From: Polaromonas sp.
GTDB lineage: Bacteria; Pseudomonadota; Gammaproteobacteria; Burkholderiales; Burkholderiaceae_C
NCBI RefSeq assembly: GCF_016185115.1
Contig: NZ_JACPOF010000001.1
Location: 1 to 64,000 of the forward strand
Direction of reading: 5' to 3'
DNA length: 64,000 bases
Position numbers and translations under genes: made by a program. Below are positions 1-7,944 of the stretch, piece by piece (the stretch's first letter is position 1; each line of letters begins with the position of its first letter). The notes below the pieces were generated by a model, which made no database searches, was not told the origin of the DNA, and saw nothing but the letters and a program-made list of their open reading frames with translations.

Positions 1-225
1 GCCGTCCTGAGCGGTGCCGTCCTGCGCGATGCCGTCCTGAGCGATGCCGACCTGCGCGGTGCCGTCCTGAGCGGTGCCGACCTGCGCGATGCCGACCTGC
101 GCGGTGCCGTCCTGAGCGGTGCCGTCCTGAGCGGTGCCGTCCTGAACGGTGCCGACCTGCGCGGTGCCGTCCTGAGCGGTGCCGTCCTGAGCGATGCCGT
201 CCTGAGCGGTGCCGTCCTGAGCGAT
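1..225 (+). repeat. 15-bp tandem repeat encoding pentapeptides
   Basis: Fifteen nearly identical in-frame 15-bp units of the type GCCGTCCTGAGCGGT, with variation mostly GTC/GAC, AGC/CGC and GGT/GAT. The array continues off the left edge. The near identity at DNA level, not only at protein level, suggests recent expansion or homogenisation. Confidence 0.9.
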
Positions 226-633
226 GCCGATGGAAAACAACTCCCACGGGCTACGCCAGAGCAGGCCATTGAAAACCTGGACAAGGTTCGCGAAATCGTT
301 CTGGACAACGAAGATCGGCTTGATATGGACCACTGGCACGGCGACAACGAGTGGCGCAACCGCACCTGCGCAGAAGAAACGCTTTGCGGCACGACGCATT
401 GCATGGCTGGATGGCTGCAGGTTTGCACGACTGAGCCGGCACTAAAAAAAGTCTCTGCGCAACTGGCTGGTGCGCTTGCTGCGCCCATCGCCTCAAAGAT
501 GTTCTATCGCGGAAATGTCGAGGCGCTGGAGTGGCTGCGGGATCGCAAGTACGTTGCCGAAACCGAGGCATATGAAAAGCGTGGCGATGAACTCAAGGCA
601 CGACGCGAAGGTGCGCAAAGCCCTGCCGTCTAA
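1..633 (+). CDS. Pentapeptide-repeat phage protein (5' truncated)
   Basis: The reading frame is open from base 1 to the stop at 631-633, so the start lies upstream of the window. The first 75 codons are fifteen pentapeptides of the form A-(V/D)-L-(S/R/N)-(G/D), the A(D/N)LXX signature of pentapeptide-repeat proteins, which fold as a right-handed quadrilateral beta-helix. The remaining 135 residues are a non-repetitive tail with a Cys/Trp-rich stretch (WRNRTCAEETLCGTTHC, then MAGW). That tail resembles C-terminal domains seen in phage pentapeptide proteins, but I cannot assign it. Some members of the family mimic DNA and inhibit gyrase; nothing here shows that role. The next gene starts 36 bases downstream. 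Confidence 0.75.
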   Translation, partial: AVLSGAVLRDAVLSDADLRGAVLSGADLRDADLRGAVLSGAVLSGAVLNGADLRGAVLSGAVLSDAVLSGAVLSDADGKQLPRATPEQAIENLDKVREIVLDNEDRLDMDHWHGDNEWRNRTCAEETLCGTTHCMAGWLQVCTTEPALKKVSAQLAGALAAPIASKMFYRGNVEALEWLRDRKYVAETEAYEKRGDELKARREGAQSPAV

Positions 634-669
634 CCCGCCCCTTTTATTTAGCAACCATTTGGAGAAACC

Positions 670-1263
670 ATGCTTTCCTATCTCAATGATCCAGAAGTCA
701 AGGTCAAGTACACACAGCGCTTTGCAGCCCATCGAAAGGCTGATGAAGTGATTCAGGGGACCGGCTTCGATAACGGGCGCGGCTGTTTTGTCGGCTGCAC
801 GCTGGATGCGTATGAGCATGAACGCTTCCCGATTGAGTTGGGATGGCCTCAGTGGCTTGCACATCTTGCGGACTCGATCTTCGAGGGCGTGCCTAAAGTC
901 GAGGCCGCACAGTTCGGCACAGACCTTTTGGAAGCCGTGCCTGTGGGTGTTGACCTTGAGCCGGTTCGCGCCAGATTTCTGTTGACCGTCCAGCGCCGGA
1001 ATCTGGCACGGATGGAAGCAAACACAAATCCCGAAGCGCCAGCCGTGCGCGACGCCATCCGTGGAGTTATCAGCTTTCTCGAAAAAGAGGAGGCAGCGGA
1101 GTCGGCAGCGGAGTCGGCAGCGTGGTCGGCAGCGTGGTCGGCAGCGTGGTCGGCAGCGGAGTCGGCAGCGGAGTCGGCAGCGAGGTTGGCAGCGTGGTCG
1201 GATGAATACAAAACTATGCGTGATGACTTGCTGGCGATCTGCCGCGAGTTGGGAACGGTTTAA
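670..1263 (+). CDS. Phage protein with AAES/AAWS tetrapeptide repeats
   Basis: A 197-residue protein of unknown function with a good ribosome site (GGAGAAACC then ATG). Residues 1-140 are ordinary globular sequence with [11 protein letters not shown] near residue 33. Residues 142-177 are nine copies of Ala-Ala-(Glu/Trp/Arg)-(Ser/Leu), predicted to be an amphipathic alpha-helical rod. A short helical tail follows ([18 protein letters not shown]). Proteins with similar Ala/Trp/Ser repeat tracts are found in other phage early regions, but no function is known to me. It lies between the pentapeptide gene and the overlapping small-gene train. Confidence 0.7.
   Translation: MLSYLNDPEVKVKYTQRFAAHRKADEVIQGTGFDNGRGCFVGCTLDAYEHERFPIELGWPQWLAHLADSIFEGVPKVEAAQFGTDLLEAVPVGVDLEPVRARFLLTVQRRNLARMEANTNPEAPAVRDAIRGVISFLEKEEAAESAAESAAWSAAWSAAWSAAESAAESAARLAAWSDEYKTMRDDLLAICRELGTV
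1093..1200 (+). repeat. 12-bp in-frame tandem repeat (9 units)
   Basis: Nine units of GCAGCGGAGTCG or GCAGCGTGGTCG (one divergent unit, GCAGCGAGGTTG) in perfect 12-bp phase. The pattern is E,E,W,W,W,E,E,R,W at the variable residue. Copy-number change would keep the frame. Confidence 0.92.
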
Positions 1264-1307
1264 CCCGCCTCACCAACTCAACCCAACCCAACCCATAAGG
1301 TGCAGCA

Positions 1308-1361
1308 ATGACTAAAAAATATGAATTTGTGCGGATTACTCGCGCAAGGAATGCCAAATGA
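1308..1361 (+). CDS. Possible 17-residue leader peptide
   Basis: A very short frame (MTKKYEFVRITRARNAK) preceded by an AAGG motif about 7 bases upstream of its ATG. Its TGA overlaps the ATG of the next gene as ATGA, the same junction used along the whole operon, which is the main support that it is translated. It could act only to couple translation of the next gene. No function can be assigned. Confidence 0.4.
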   Translation: MTKKYEFVRITRARNAK

Positions 1362-1642
1362 ACACCACCACAAAAGACGAGTTCGGAGCCGTGGAGACGG
1401 CGAACTGGCCCATGCCCGTGAGTGCTTCGCCTGTGCGCCGCGCTATGTCGTGGAAGTCGGCAGAGGAAGCACTGCACCAGCTGCACGACGAATTCAAAGA
1501 TGACCCGCTCTACCTGTGGATGGAAATGAGCTTTGAGGAAATGGCCGACAAGGTCAACAAGGCACGTTTCTGCGGGGGCGAGGACATGACCCGCGATCAA
1601 TCATGGATGCGCCGCCAGGATGCGGCTGGGAGGGTGGTATGA
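1358..1642 (+). CDS. Small phage protein, unknown
   Basis: A 94-residue acidic soluble protein, Trp- and Met-rich in the middle (DDPLYLWMEMSFEEMADK). No signal or membrane segment is seen. Both ends use 4-base overlaps with neighbouring frames, which supports it as part of the operon. I do not recognise the family. Confidence 0.6.
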   Translation: MNTTTKDEFGAVETANWPMPVSASPVRRAMSWKSAEEALHQLHDEFKDDPLYLWMEMSFEEMADKVNKARFCGGEDMTRDQSWMRRQDAAGRVV

Positions 1643-2130
1643 GCAGGGCAAATTACAGCGATGACGTGGACAGCTCGCGCCTCAACGTTTGGCGCGGGGC
1701 GGTGGCCTCGGCAATTCGTGGAAAGCGCGGTCAAGCCTTTCTTCAAGAGTTGGCCGATGCAATGGACGCCATGCCAGACAAGCGCCTGATTTCGCACGCT
1801 GGCTCCGTGGATGGTTGCATGTGCACCTTGGCCGTGGTTGCGTCAGTACGTGGTCTGGACATGGACCGCCTGAACCACTTGATGGAGGAGGCGGACACAG
1901 ATTCCATTGCATCCATGCTCGGCATCGCTGACGCGATGGCGCGGGAAATCATGTTTGAGAACGATGAAGGCGTGGGCGACAGTTACTGGCTGGGAGGCGG
2001 TTATTACAACCACCCTCACCCATCCATCAAGGCCATCGAGGAAAAACGCTGGTCCGCAATGCGCGCCTGGGTTTCAGCACATCTCGCCGCCCCAACAGCC
2101 GCAAAGACAAAACTGCCGGAGGTTGTGTGA
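1639..2130 (+). CDS. Phage protein, unknown (163 aa)
   Basis: The start is placed at the ATG at 1639, which forms ATGA with the previous stop; an upstream ATG at 1603 would add 12 residues inside the previous gene. The soluble protein has a helical N-terminal half (GKRGQAFLQELADAMDAMP) followed by a Cys-containing segment (GSVDGCMCTLAVVASVRG) and an acidic stretch. The pattern near GQAFLQELADAL-DAMP is common in small phage proteins of unknown function. No catalytic motif is evident. Confidence 0.65.
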   Translation: MSRANYSDDVDSSRLNVWRGAVASAIRGKRGQAFLQELADAMDAMPDKRLISHAGSVDGCMCTLAVVASVRGLDMDRLNHLMEEADTDSIASMLGIADAMAREIMFENDEGVGDSYWLGGGYYNHPHPSIKAIEEKRWSAMRAWVSAHLAAPTAAKTKLPEVV

Positions 2131-2381
2131 GCGACCTAAAAATTCTTAGTTATGGCGACCTGCGTATCGCTGAAAAAACAGGCAACCGCGATTCAATCGT
2201 CACAACAAATTTGGGATTCTTGCTTGCCCTTCGCGGAAATGCAGACGCTCGCGACAGGTTAGCCGAAGCCGCAATGCAAGGAATGCTTGACGGGCACTGG
2301 CCTGATAGCAATGACAGAGCTGAAATTGCACGGCGTGCATATGCGATGGCCGACGCCATGATTGAAGCGAGGGAGTCATGA
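2127..2381 (+). CDS. Small phage protein, unknown (84 aa)
   Basis: Starts at a GTG that overlaps the previous TGA (GTGA). It is a mixed-charge soluble protein with Ala-rich helices at the C-terminus (AEIARRAYAMADAMIEAR). No recognised domain. Confidence 0.55.
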   Translation: MSDLKILSYGDLRIAEKTGNRDSIVTTNLGFLLALRGNADARDRLAEAAMQGMLDGHWPDSNDRAEIARRAYAMADAMIEARES

Positions 2382-2659
2382 AAACCGCCGCCCTTTCAAT
2401 CTTCGCCGTGCTGCTGATTGCATTCGGCATTGCCCCGATGCTGGCCCACAACCTTGATGCACCCGACTACGAAAGTGAGTGGGACAAGTCCAGCGCCTTG
2501 CAGGAACTTCGCAAGACCGAAGCACAAACCGAGCGCCGGCAGATCGGCGCGCAAAAGCTGTGCAACCAGGAGCGCGGCCCGAACAGCGAAGCATGCTGGC
2601 TGTCTGACGGTTCGCTGGTTTGCAGGGTTCGTAATGAATACAAGAAAGCCGCACTATGA
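2378..2659 (+). CDS. Small exported or membrane-anchored phage protein
   Basis: A 93-residue protein with an N-terminal hydrophobic segment of about 20 residues (ALSIFAVLLIAFGIAPMLA) and a small-residue site that could be a signal-peptidase cut or a membrane anchor. A charged helix follows (residues 35-60), then a C-terminal part with three cysteines that could form disulfides outside the cytoplasm. It overlaps both neighbours by ATGA. A role such as superinfection control is possible but unsupported. Confidence 0.6.
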   Translation: MKTAALSIFAVLLIAFGIAPMLAHNLDAPDYESEWDKSSALQELRKTEAQTERRQIGAQKLCNQERGPNSEACWLSDGSLVCRVRNEYKKAAL

Positions 2660-2733
2660 AATACATCGTCACCGATGGAGAGAAAGTCCGCATTGCTTCT
2701 GAGGCTGCGGTGTTTATGGGAGATGAAAGATGA
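2656..2733 (+). CDS. Small 25-residue phage ORF
   Basis: MKYIVTDGEKVRIASEAAVF and five more residues, bounded by ATGA overlaps on both sides (2656-2659 and 2730-2733). That double coupling in a tightly packed operon is the only support for translation. Function unknown. Confidence 0.45.
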   Translation: MKYIVTDGEKVRIASEAAVFMGDER

Positions 2734-3074
2734 AACCTGAAATCAAAGCTAAGTGGGTTAAGGCTCTGCGGAGCGGTGAATACGAGCAGGCCAAAAAGTA
2801 TTTGCGTACTCCAGACGGCTTTTGCTGTCTCGGTGTTTTATGCGATTTGCACGCCAAAGAAACCGGGAACAAATGGTCAGAAGATGGCGCGTATTTGGAT
2901 GACAAAACACACGTTCCTCAGCTTGTTTGTGATTGGTCGGGCCTTGTCCGGGGCGGCTCCATAGAAATCGTGGTCGGCAAGAACAAGACTTGGCTGACTG
3001 ACCACAACGATGGTTTGAATACTACGCCTCGCACATTCAAAGAAATCGCCGACGCAATCGAGGCTCAGCTATGA
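2730..3074 (+). CDS. Conserved phage protein, unknown (114 aa)
   Basis: A soluble protein beginning with a charged segment (IKAKWVKALRSGEYEQAK), then YLRTPDGFCCLGVLCDL, and ending TFKEIADAIEAQL. The pattern W..ALRSG.Y.Q....L....G.CCLGVLCD is characteristic of a widespread phage early protein of unknown function. Its start overlaps the 25-residue frame and its stop overlaps the next gene. Confidence 0.7.
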   Translation: MKPEIKAKWVKALRSGEYEQAKKYLRTPDGFCCLGVLCDLHAKETGNKWSEDGAYLDDKTHVPQLVCDWSGLVRGGSIEIVVGKNKTWLTDHNDGLNTTPRTFKEIADAIEAQL

Positions 3075-3310
3075 AACTTTGCCCCACCTTCAAAACAGAA
3101 TGCGGCACTCCTATGAGGTGCTGTAACGGCTGCTTTGGTTATCCGCTTGAGCAATCTAACAGCGATGGCAGCGAGGCTGATCCGCTTGCTTGGTGGCAGA
3201 CGGCAGGAGGTGTGGCCCATGTACTGGCCTATGTCGTTGGCGGCGCTGTTATTGGCGCAGTTGCCGTCGTATCGATTTTCAGCGCCATCGCCTGGTTCGC
3301 TACTCGTTAA
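3071..3310 (+). CDS. Small Cys-rich membrane protein of phage
   Basis: A 79-residue protein with four cysteines in the first 21 residues (C4, C11, C17-C18, C21), a possible metal site, then a Gly/Val/Ala-rich transmembrane segment (residues about 47-75). Topology with the Cys-rich part in the cytoplasm is a guess. It lies just before the recombination genes. Function unknown. Confidence 0.55.
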   Translation: MKLCPTFKTECGTPMRCCNGCFGYPLEQSNSDGSEADPLAWWQTAGGVAHVLAYVVGGAVIGAVAVVSIFSAIAWFATR

Positions 3311-3326
3311 CTACTGAAAGAACAGC

Positions 3327-3860
3327 ATGACTGAGAAAACACACTACCGCAAAGCGTTCGACTCCCCCTATCTGTCGAGCGCTGACATTGTGGAGCCGAC
3401 GATCTTGACGGTGCAGCGGGTTAGCCTGGAATCGGACAAGACCAAAAAGACCAAAGACCTGTTCAACACGGCGCATTTTGTCGAGAAGGAATTGCGCCCC
3501 GGCGAAAAGCTCAAACCAATGATTTTGAACGCCTCGAACAGCAAGACTATGAAGCACCTGACCGGCTCCGCCTTTATTGACGACTGGGTGAACGTGCCAA
3601 TCACTGTCTTTGTAGACAAGAACGTCAGGTTTGGCAAAGACACCGTGGAAGGCTTACGCATCCGGTCAGAGTCTCCAAAGCGTCAACTCAAACCAATCAC
3701 TGACGAGCGCCTGAAGCAGGCCATTGAAGCCATCAAGGGCGGCACCTATACCGCTGTGCAACTGGAAGGTCGCTACAGCCTCACCGTGGCGCAGCAATCA
3801 ACGCTGGATACGGCTCTGGTAGCAATGGCTGGTGGCGCGATGGAGGAAGTCCATGCATAA
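3327..3860 (+). CDS. Conserved phage protein linked to the YqaJ-like nuclease
   Basis: A 177-residue soluble basic protein (KAFDSPYLSSADI, then KTKKTKDLFNTAHFVEKE and WVNVPITVFVDKNVRFG). The predicted beta-rich core and C-terminal helices would fit a nucleic-acid binding protein. It overlaps the nuclease gene by 8 bases, so the two are translationally coupled. I recall similar proteins paired with phage exonucleases, where a single-strand annealing or SSB-like role is plausible, but no known annealing family signature (Beta, RecT, Erf, Sak) is visible. Confidence 0.65.
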   Translation: MTEKTHYRKAFDSPYLSSADIVEPTILTVQRVSLESDKTKKTKDLFNTAHFVEKELRPGEKLKPMILNASNSKTMKHLTGSAFIDDWVNVPITVFVDKNVRFGKDTVEGLRIRSESPKRQLKPITDERLKQAIEAIKGGTYTAVQLEGRYSLTVAQQSTLDTALVAMAGGAMEEVHA

Positions 3861-4575
3861 ATTTCGCGCCTCCTCTCTCAGCAACATCATGGCCGACCCG
3901 CAAAGTATCGACCCAGCGCTTTTGACGGATGAAACCGCTGCGATCTGCCGCAAGACCAAAAAGACCGACGAGGACAAAGCCATCCTTGCTCCACTATGGG
4001 AAAAAAGTTTGTCAGTCGGTGCAAAAACCTATGTCGAATCGCTGGCAAAGCAGTTTGTCTATGGCTATGACGATGAGGTGTCCAGCAAGTTTCTTGAAAA
4101 AGGCATCAGGTGCGAGGACGATGCAATCGAGCTTTATAACTCGGTGTTTTTCACCAACCACACCAAAAACACAGTGCGCCTGACCAATGACTGGGTTACG
4201 GGCGAGTGCGACATTTACGTGCCCGGTAAAAAGATCATCGACATCAAAAACGCATGGTCTTTGCAAACTTTCCCCGCAACCAGCGCAACAGGCCGGGACA
4301 AGGGCTACGAGTGGCAAGGCCGCGCTTACATGATGCTTTGGGGTGTCCCAGAGTTTGAGATTGCCTACTGCATGGTCAATACCCCGGCTGACCTGATTGG
4401 CTACGAGGACGAAAAGATCCACTTTGTTGACCATATCACGCCAGAGCTTCGCGTTACTCGCGTCCAGTACAGCCGCGATCTAGCCCTTGAAGAACGCATC
4501 AAGAACCGCGTAGAGCTTGCAAGCGCTTACATGGACTTGATGGTCAAGCAAATCGCAATTGAACACACCTATTGA
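3853..4575 (+). CDS. YqaJ/RecB-like phage exonuclease (PD-(D/E)XK)
   Basis: The start is set at the ATG at 3853, 8 bases inside the upstream gene. The 240-residue protein carries the signature of PD-(D/E)XK recombination nucleases: a G-x-R-x-E segment (GIRCEDDAIELYN), then GECDIYV and IIDIKNAW (D-x(n)-D-x-K), then a Gln/Tyr-containing helix (YEWQGRAYMML). The D/D/K residues bind Mg2+ and cut DNA. Such enzymes resect double-strand ends for phage homologous recombination and act with an annealing protein, which may be the upstream gene product. Confidence 0.8.
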   Translation: MHKFRASSLSNIMADPQSIDPALLTDETAAICRKTKKTDEDKAILAPLWEKSLSVGAKTYVESLAKQFVYGYDDEVSSKFLEKGIRCEDDAIELYNSVFFTNHTKNTVRLTNDWVTGECDIYVPGKKIIDIKNAWSLQTFPATSATGRDKGYEWQGRAYMMLWGVPEFEIAYCMVNTPADLIGYEDEKIHFVDHITPELRVTRVQYSRDLALEERIKNRVELASAYMDLMVKQIAIEHTY

Positions 4576-4576
4576 T

Positions 4577-5257
4577 ATGAAGCGCATCCCCTGGTCCCCA
4601 GTAGAAATCGCCCTGCTCCGCGATATGTACCCGCACGTTCACACAGAAGATATGGCGGCATGGCTTGACCGGAGCATGTCCAGTGTGCGGAATACGGTGT
4701 TTGATCTGCGCCTGTTCAAGACACCGGAATTCCTGAAAAGCGACGCCTGCAAGCGCATGCACAGCAGCAGCCAGAAGATCAACCAGTTCAAGCCCGGACA
4801 CAAGACATGGAACGCCGGGATGAAGGGCTGGGCACCCGCAGGCAGCGAACACACCCGATTCCAACCCGGCCATAAATCGACCCGCACACGGCCAGTGGGC
4901 GCGGAACGACTCGATAAGGATGGCGTCCTGATGCGCAAAGTGTCGGACACAGGCTATCGCTATGACGACTGGAAAACGGTTCACTCGCTGATCTGGGCAG
5001 AGGCCAATGGCCCAATTCCCAAAGGCTGCATTGTGGTTTTCAAGGCCGGATTCAAGACTTCCGACAAAGCCGCGATGGACCCGAAAAACATGGAATGCCT
5101 GAGTCGTGCCGACCTGATGCGCCGGAACTCTTACCACCGCTACCCCAAAGAAATCGCGCTCATGTACCAGCTACGCGGCGCACTGAATCGCCAGATCAAC
5201 AAACACCAGAAAGCCACCAATGAACCACATCAGCACAGTACGCCAGCATCTGCTTGA
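4577..5257 (+). CDS. HNH homing-type endonuclease
   Basis: The ATG at 4577 lies one base past the stop of the nuclease gene; a TTG at 4559 is an alternative. The N-terminal 50 residues look like a helix-turn-helix (WSPVEIALLRDMYP, then LDRSMSSVRNTVFDLRL). A basic linker with repeated FKPGHK/FQPGHK motifs follows. The C-terminal part has the HNH_3-like core VHSLIWAEANGPIPKGCIVV, then a conserved Asn (KNMECLSRADLMRRNS). Such genes are mobile freestanding endonucleases in phage genomes. The gene overlaps the next frame by 38 bases. Confidence 0.8.
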   Translation: MKRIPWSPVEIALLRDMYPHVHTEDMAAWLDRSMSSVRNTVFDLRLFKTPEFLKSDACKRMHSSSQKINQFKPGHKTWNAGMKGWAPAGSEHTRFQPGHKSTRTRPVGAERLDKDGVLMRKVSDTGYRYDDWKTVHSLIWAEANGPIPKGCIVVFKAGFKTSDKAAMDPKNMECLSRADLMRRNSYHRYPKEIALMYQLRGALNRQINKHQKATNEPHQHSTPASA

Positions 5258-5495
5258 CCAAATGGCAGCACTTCGCAGCGCAACGCCCGAGGCCGTCAAG
5301 GTCGAACTGGAGCGTGCCAAAGGCATCAGCGAACTCGCACAAGTCGCCGTGAACACCGCAAAGGTGGAGGTCGATTACCTGGTTGCCACAAATCAGGAAA
5401 GTTCAACCTTTCTGGAGTTGCCGCCAGACCAGAAGTACATCACCGAAGGTCTGCCAAACGGTATCACCAGCATTACGCGCCATCGTACCGCCTGA
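5220..5495 (+). CDS. Phage protein, unknown (91 aa)
   Basis: The first 55 residues are predicted alpha-helical with heptad-like spacing (VRQHLLDQMAALRSATPE, then KVELERAKGISELAQ). It resembles a family of small phage helical proteins often next to HNH or DNA-binding genes, without known function. It begins inside the end of the HNH gene, suggesting coupling. Confidence 0.6.
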   Translation: MNHISTVRQHLLDQMAALRSATPEAVKVELERAKGISELAQVAVNTAKVEVDYLVATNQESSTFLELPPDQKYITEGLPNGITSITRHRTA

Positions 5496-5541
5496 CCTCC
5501 ACCACAGAGCAATGAGCAATGAGTGTGAATAAGGACAAATC

Positions 5542-6090
5542 ATGACCACCCCCAAAGAACAGATAAGCCGGATACAGGCGGCAACCCCTATGGTTTTTCA
5601 GTGTTGTGGCCGTGAGGCGTGCGATGGGAAAGACTGCCCGAACAATGGCCCTTGGTATCAAGTGCCGAAGTGGCGAATGAGCGGCTATTACTACGGTTTT
5701 GAGCCAACTGGCCTTGCGCCCATTGACCGCGTTCTTTCCGCCGTCGCCTGCGCTGGTAAGGCTTATCACCACACCGACCAATGGGAAAACGACGTGGGCG
5801 AGGGCTATTACGAACATCTTCGCGGCTCCACCCCTGCCGAGTGGATACAAAACGCGGCCATTGATGCTCTAGCTTATGCCGCCTCCCTGGAAGAGCAGAA
5901 CGCGAAGCTGCGGGAGGCTGCTGAAGTTGTTATCAAAAGCCGCGACGAACGATCTTTCACCGTCGAGGAGTTCAAGACTGACGATCTACTGCCAACTGGT
6001 TACTGGTCGCCTGCGGCATCAATGGTTGACAGTGAAGCAATCTCTAAGCTCCGCGCCGCTCTATCAAAACCCCAAGGAGTGACATCGTGA
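5542..6090 (+). CDS. Phage protein, unknown (182 aa)
   Basis: Preceded by an AAGGA ribosome site. The protein has an N-terminal Cys cluster (CCGREACDGKDC), a central Tyr/Trp-rich segment (MSGYYYGFEPTG) and a helical region near residues 110-135 (AAIDALAYAASLEEQNAKLR). Residues 100-182 look like the modular tail used in many phage early proteins (EEQNAKLREAAE, then LRAALSKPQG). No enzymatic signature. Confidence 0.6.
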   Translation: MTTPKEQISRIQAATPMVFQCCGREACDGKDCPNNGPWYQVPKWRMSGYYYGFEPTGLAPIDRVLSAVACAGKAYHHTDQWENDVGEGYYEHLRGSTPAEWIQNAAIDALAYAASLEEQNAKLREAAEVVIKSRDERSFTVEEFKTDDLLPTGYWSPAASMVDSEAISKLRAALSKPQGVTS

Positions 6091-6287
6091 AATCACCAAT
6101 TACTCGCGCAGCCGAAGCGCATACAAACCTCAACCTGTTCGGCGTCGTGCAATCAATCTTGGAGGGCGGACATCTTTACGGTGGTGCCAGCGGACCGGCT
6201 GCTCAAAAGATTATTGCGATTTGCAAGGCTGAAATGCGTAAGCACCTCATTGCTTACGACAAGGCCGTTGAGGATTCCACCAAATGA
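6087..6287 (+). CDS. Small phage protein, unknown (66 aa)
   Basis: GTG start with an AAGGAG site, overlapping the previous stop (GTGA). A short mostly helical protein with a Gly-rich loop (EGGHLYGGASGPAAQK), a pattern seen in several phage early small proteins. Function unknown. Confidence 0.6.
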   Translation: MKSPITRAAEAHTNLNLFGVVQSILEGGHLYGGASGPAAQKIIAICKAEMRKHLIAYDKAVEDSTK

Positions 6288-6631
6288 GCGACACAAGCAC
6301 TGAGGCGCGAGTACAGCGGTTGATGGAAATTGCGGGCGCCTTTAGTACGGCAAGCATTAGAAACTTTATCGCTACCGAAAAATACAAAAGTGAGTTGGAA
6401 AAAGCTACGCAATCACTCGAAGCCGCCCTCCGTTCAGAGCTATCGGGTAAGGATGCGGAACGGCTGGATTATTTGCAGCAGCGCGGCGCGACGGTTTCCA
6501 TCGTTCGCCGCCTAGATGCCGATGGGTACAGACTCATGTTCCAAATTGGCGGCCTGCACAGCGCAGTTGACACCAACATTCGTCAAGCCATCGACGCCGC
6601 CATTGAATCAACCACCAAGGAACAATCATGA
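6284..6631 (+). CDS. Phage protein, unknown (115 aa)
   Basis: ATGA overlap at both ends. Residues 30-60 are a charged helix. The second half (KDAERLDYLQQRGATVSIVR, then DADGYRLMF) carries the motif D-A-x-R-L-D-x-L, common in phage early proteins of unknown role. Confidence 0.6.
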   Translation: MSDTSTEARVQRLMEIAGAFSTASIRNFIATEKYKSELEKATQSLEAALRSELSGKDAERLDYLQQRGATVSIVRRLDADGYRLMFQIGGLHSAVDTNIRQAIDAAIESTTKEQS

Positions 6632-7683
6632 GCAACACTGATGGGATGGATGCTGAGCGCAATGCAGTACTCGCGTATCTTGATGGACTGAGCGATGAAG
6701 CTGCGGCCCATATTTTCCCGAGCGACCTTGAAAAATGTCAGACCAGCGAATGCAGCGTAAAGGTCTGCTCTGTGCGCGCCGGCAATCCAGATGAGCACAC
6801 CGTCCCGCTTTTCAGCCGGGAGCAGGTTGTTGATGCTCTTGCCGCACTCCGCCCCTCCACAGCCCCAGCAGCGGTAGCAGGGCCGGTGGCGACGGTTTAC
6901 ACGATGGAGGCTCTTGTGCCGCGCGGTCATGTGGTCCATCACGCCACGTTTCACAAAGCCGTGCCTGCGGGAACGAAACTCTGCGCCGCACCCCCACCAG
7001 CACAGCCAGCAGTGGTGACGGATGCGCGCTTTCCTGTGTTGTCAGTCGATGAAATGGGGGCGCTGCAACGGTTCGCTGAATGCGCGGAGGATGGCGATGG
7101 CCACGATGTATCAAAGTCGATGATGGCCCGGCTGTGCGAAATCGGTGTGCTGCGGCGCATAAATCCAGCCGGGCATCACTTGCTCACCGAATTCGGCTCC
7201 GCCCTTCTCGCTCAGCCTGCCGATGGTGTGCAGGGGGATGTGCAATGGACTGCCGAAGAAATCGAAGCGGTGATCTGCTGCCTTGACGACGACGCAGCGG
7301 CAATGCTCAACGAGAACGAAGAAGACGAGCGCGCCCACAACATGCAGCGCGCCGCTACCATGATTCAGGTGTTTTCCGTCACCGCCCCGAGTGTGAGTGG
7401 CAGTCTTGGCAGTCTTGGTGGGGTGCCTCGCTTTCAATGGTGCTGTAACGCTGGTGGATGCGGACCATGTGAAGTGAAACGCGCCGAGTTTGAATACTAC
7501 CGAAGCGAGACGCCAGAGGGTCAACTTATTGAGCGCAAGACCTTCCCTCAGTTGGTAAGCATGTGTTGCTCTGGTGACATCTTTATGTTTGACAACGAAA
7601 AACAGGAAGAAATCTACCCCGCAGTTCAAGGATTTGATCCTAGCGTCGTCCGCGCAGCTATGGGTGCGGGAGGGGTGGAATGA
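6628..7683 (+). CDS. Large phage protein, unknown, apparently modular (351 aa)
   Basis: This is the longest gene of the early train after the integrase. Visible parts are an acidic N-terminal region; a Pro/Ala-rich linker (residues about 72-85); a segment TVYTMEALVPRGHVVHHATF ending PAGTKLCAAPP; a possible winged-helix-like part (LSVDEMGALQRFAECAEDGD through LCEIGVLRRI); and a C-terminal Cys-rich region (WCCNAGGCGPC). The TVYTMEAL...PAGTKLY segment recurs in many phage proteins. No enzymatic motif was found. It looks like a mosaic of small phage domains. Confidence 0.6.
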   Translation: MSNTDGMDAERNAVLAYLDGLSDEAAAHIFPSDLEKCQTSECSVKVCSVRAGNPDEHTVPLFSREQVVDALAALRPSTAPAAVAGPVATVYTMEALVPRGHVVHHATFHKAVPAGTKLCAAPPPAQPAVVTDARFPVLSVDEMGALQRFAECAEDGDGHDVSKSMMARLCEIGVLRRINPAGHHLLTEFGSALLAQPADGVQGDVQWTAEEIEAVICCLDDDAAAMLNENEEDERAHNMQRAATMIQVFSVTAPSVSGSLGSLGGVPRFQWCCNAGGCGPCEVKRAEFEYYRSETPEGQLIERKTFPQLVSMCCSGDIFMFDNEKQEEIYPAVQGFDPSVVRAAMGAGGVE

Positions 7684-7943
7684 AAACTGAATTTCACAAA
7701 GACTACGAGCGCGCACCATGGCGAAAAGTGCCAGTTGCCGACATCCAGCAGTTTCGGCCCGGATATGTCTGCAAAGCGCCTTCCTATTGGGCTGTCACCC
7801 CGGACGAATGCGTGCTGTTCTATGAATCGAGGGGCCACAGCGCGCCGCAATGCAACACCAATCCTGCCGTAGTGAAGCATCTTCATCCCACATTGGAAGC
7901 CAGACTGATTGAGCAGGCCTACACGAAACAACCAAGGGACTGA
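7680..7943 (+). CDS. Small phage protein, unknown (87 aa)
   Basis: ATGA overlap with the previous gene. A soluble, Pro- and Tyr-rich short protein (ERAPWRKVPVADIQQFRPG). No recognised domain. Confidence 0.55.
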   Translation: MKTEFHKDYERAPWRKVPVADIQQFRPGYVCKAPSYWAVTPDECVLFYESRGHSAPQCNTNPAVVKHLHPTLEARLIEQAYTKQPRD

Positions 7944-7944
7944 A

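Noticed and set aside
1..225. Regular 15-bp repeat array considered as CRISPR
   Set aside because: Units are contiguous with no spacers and encode in-frame pentapeptides.
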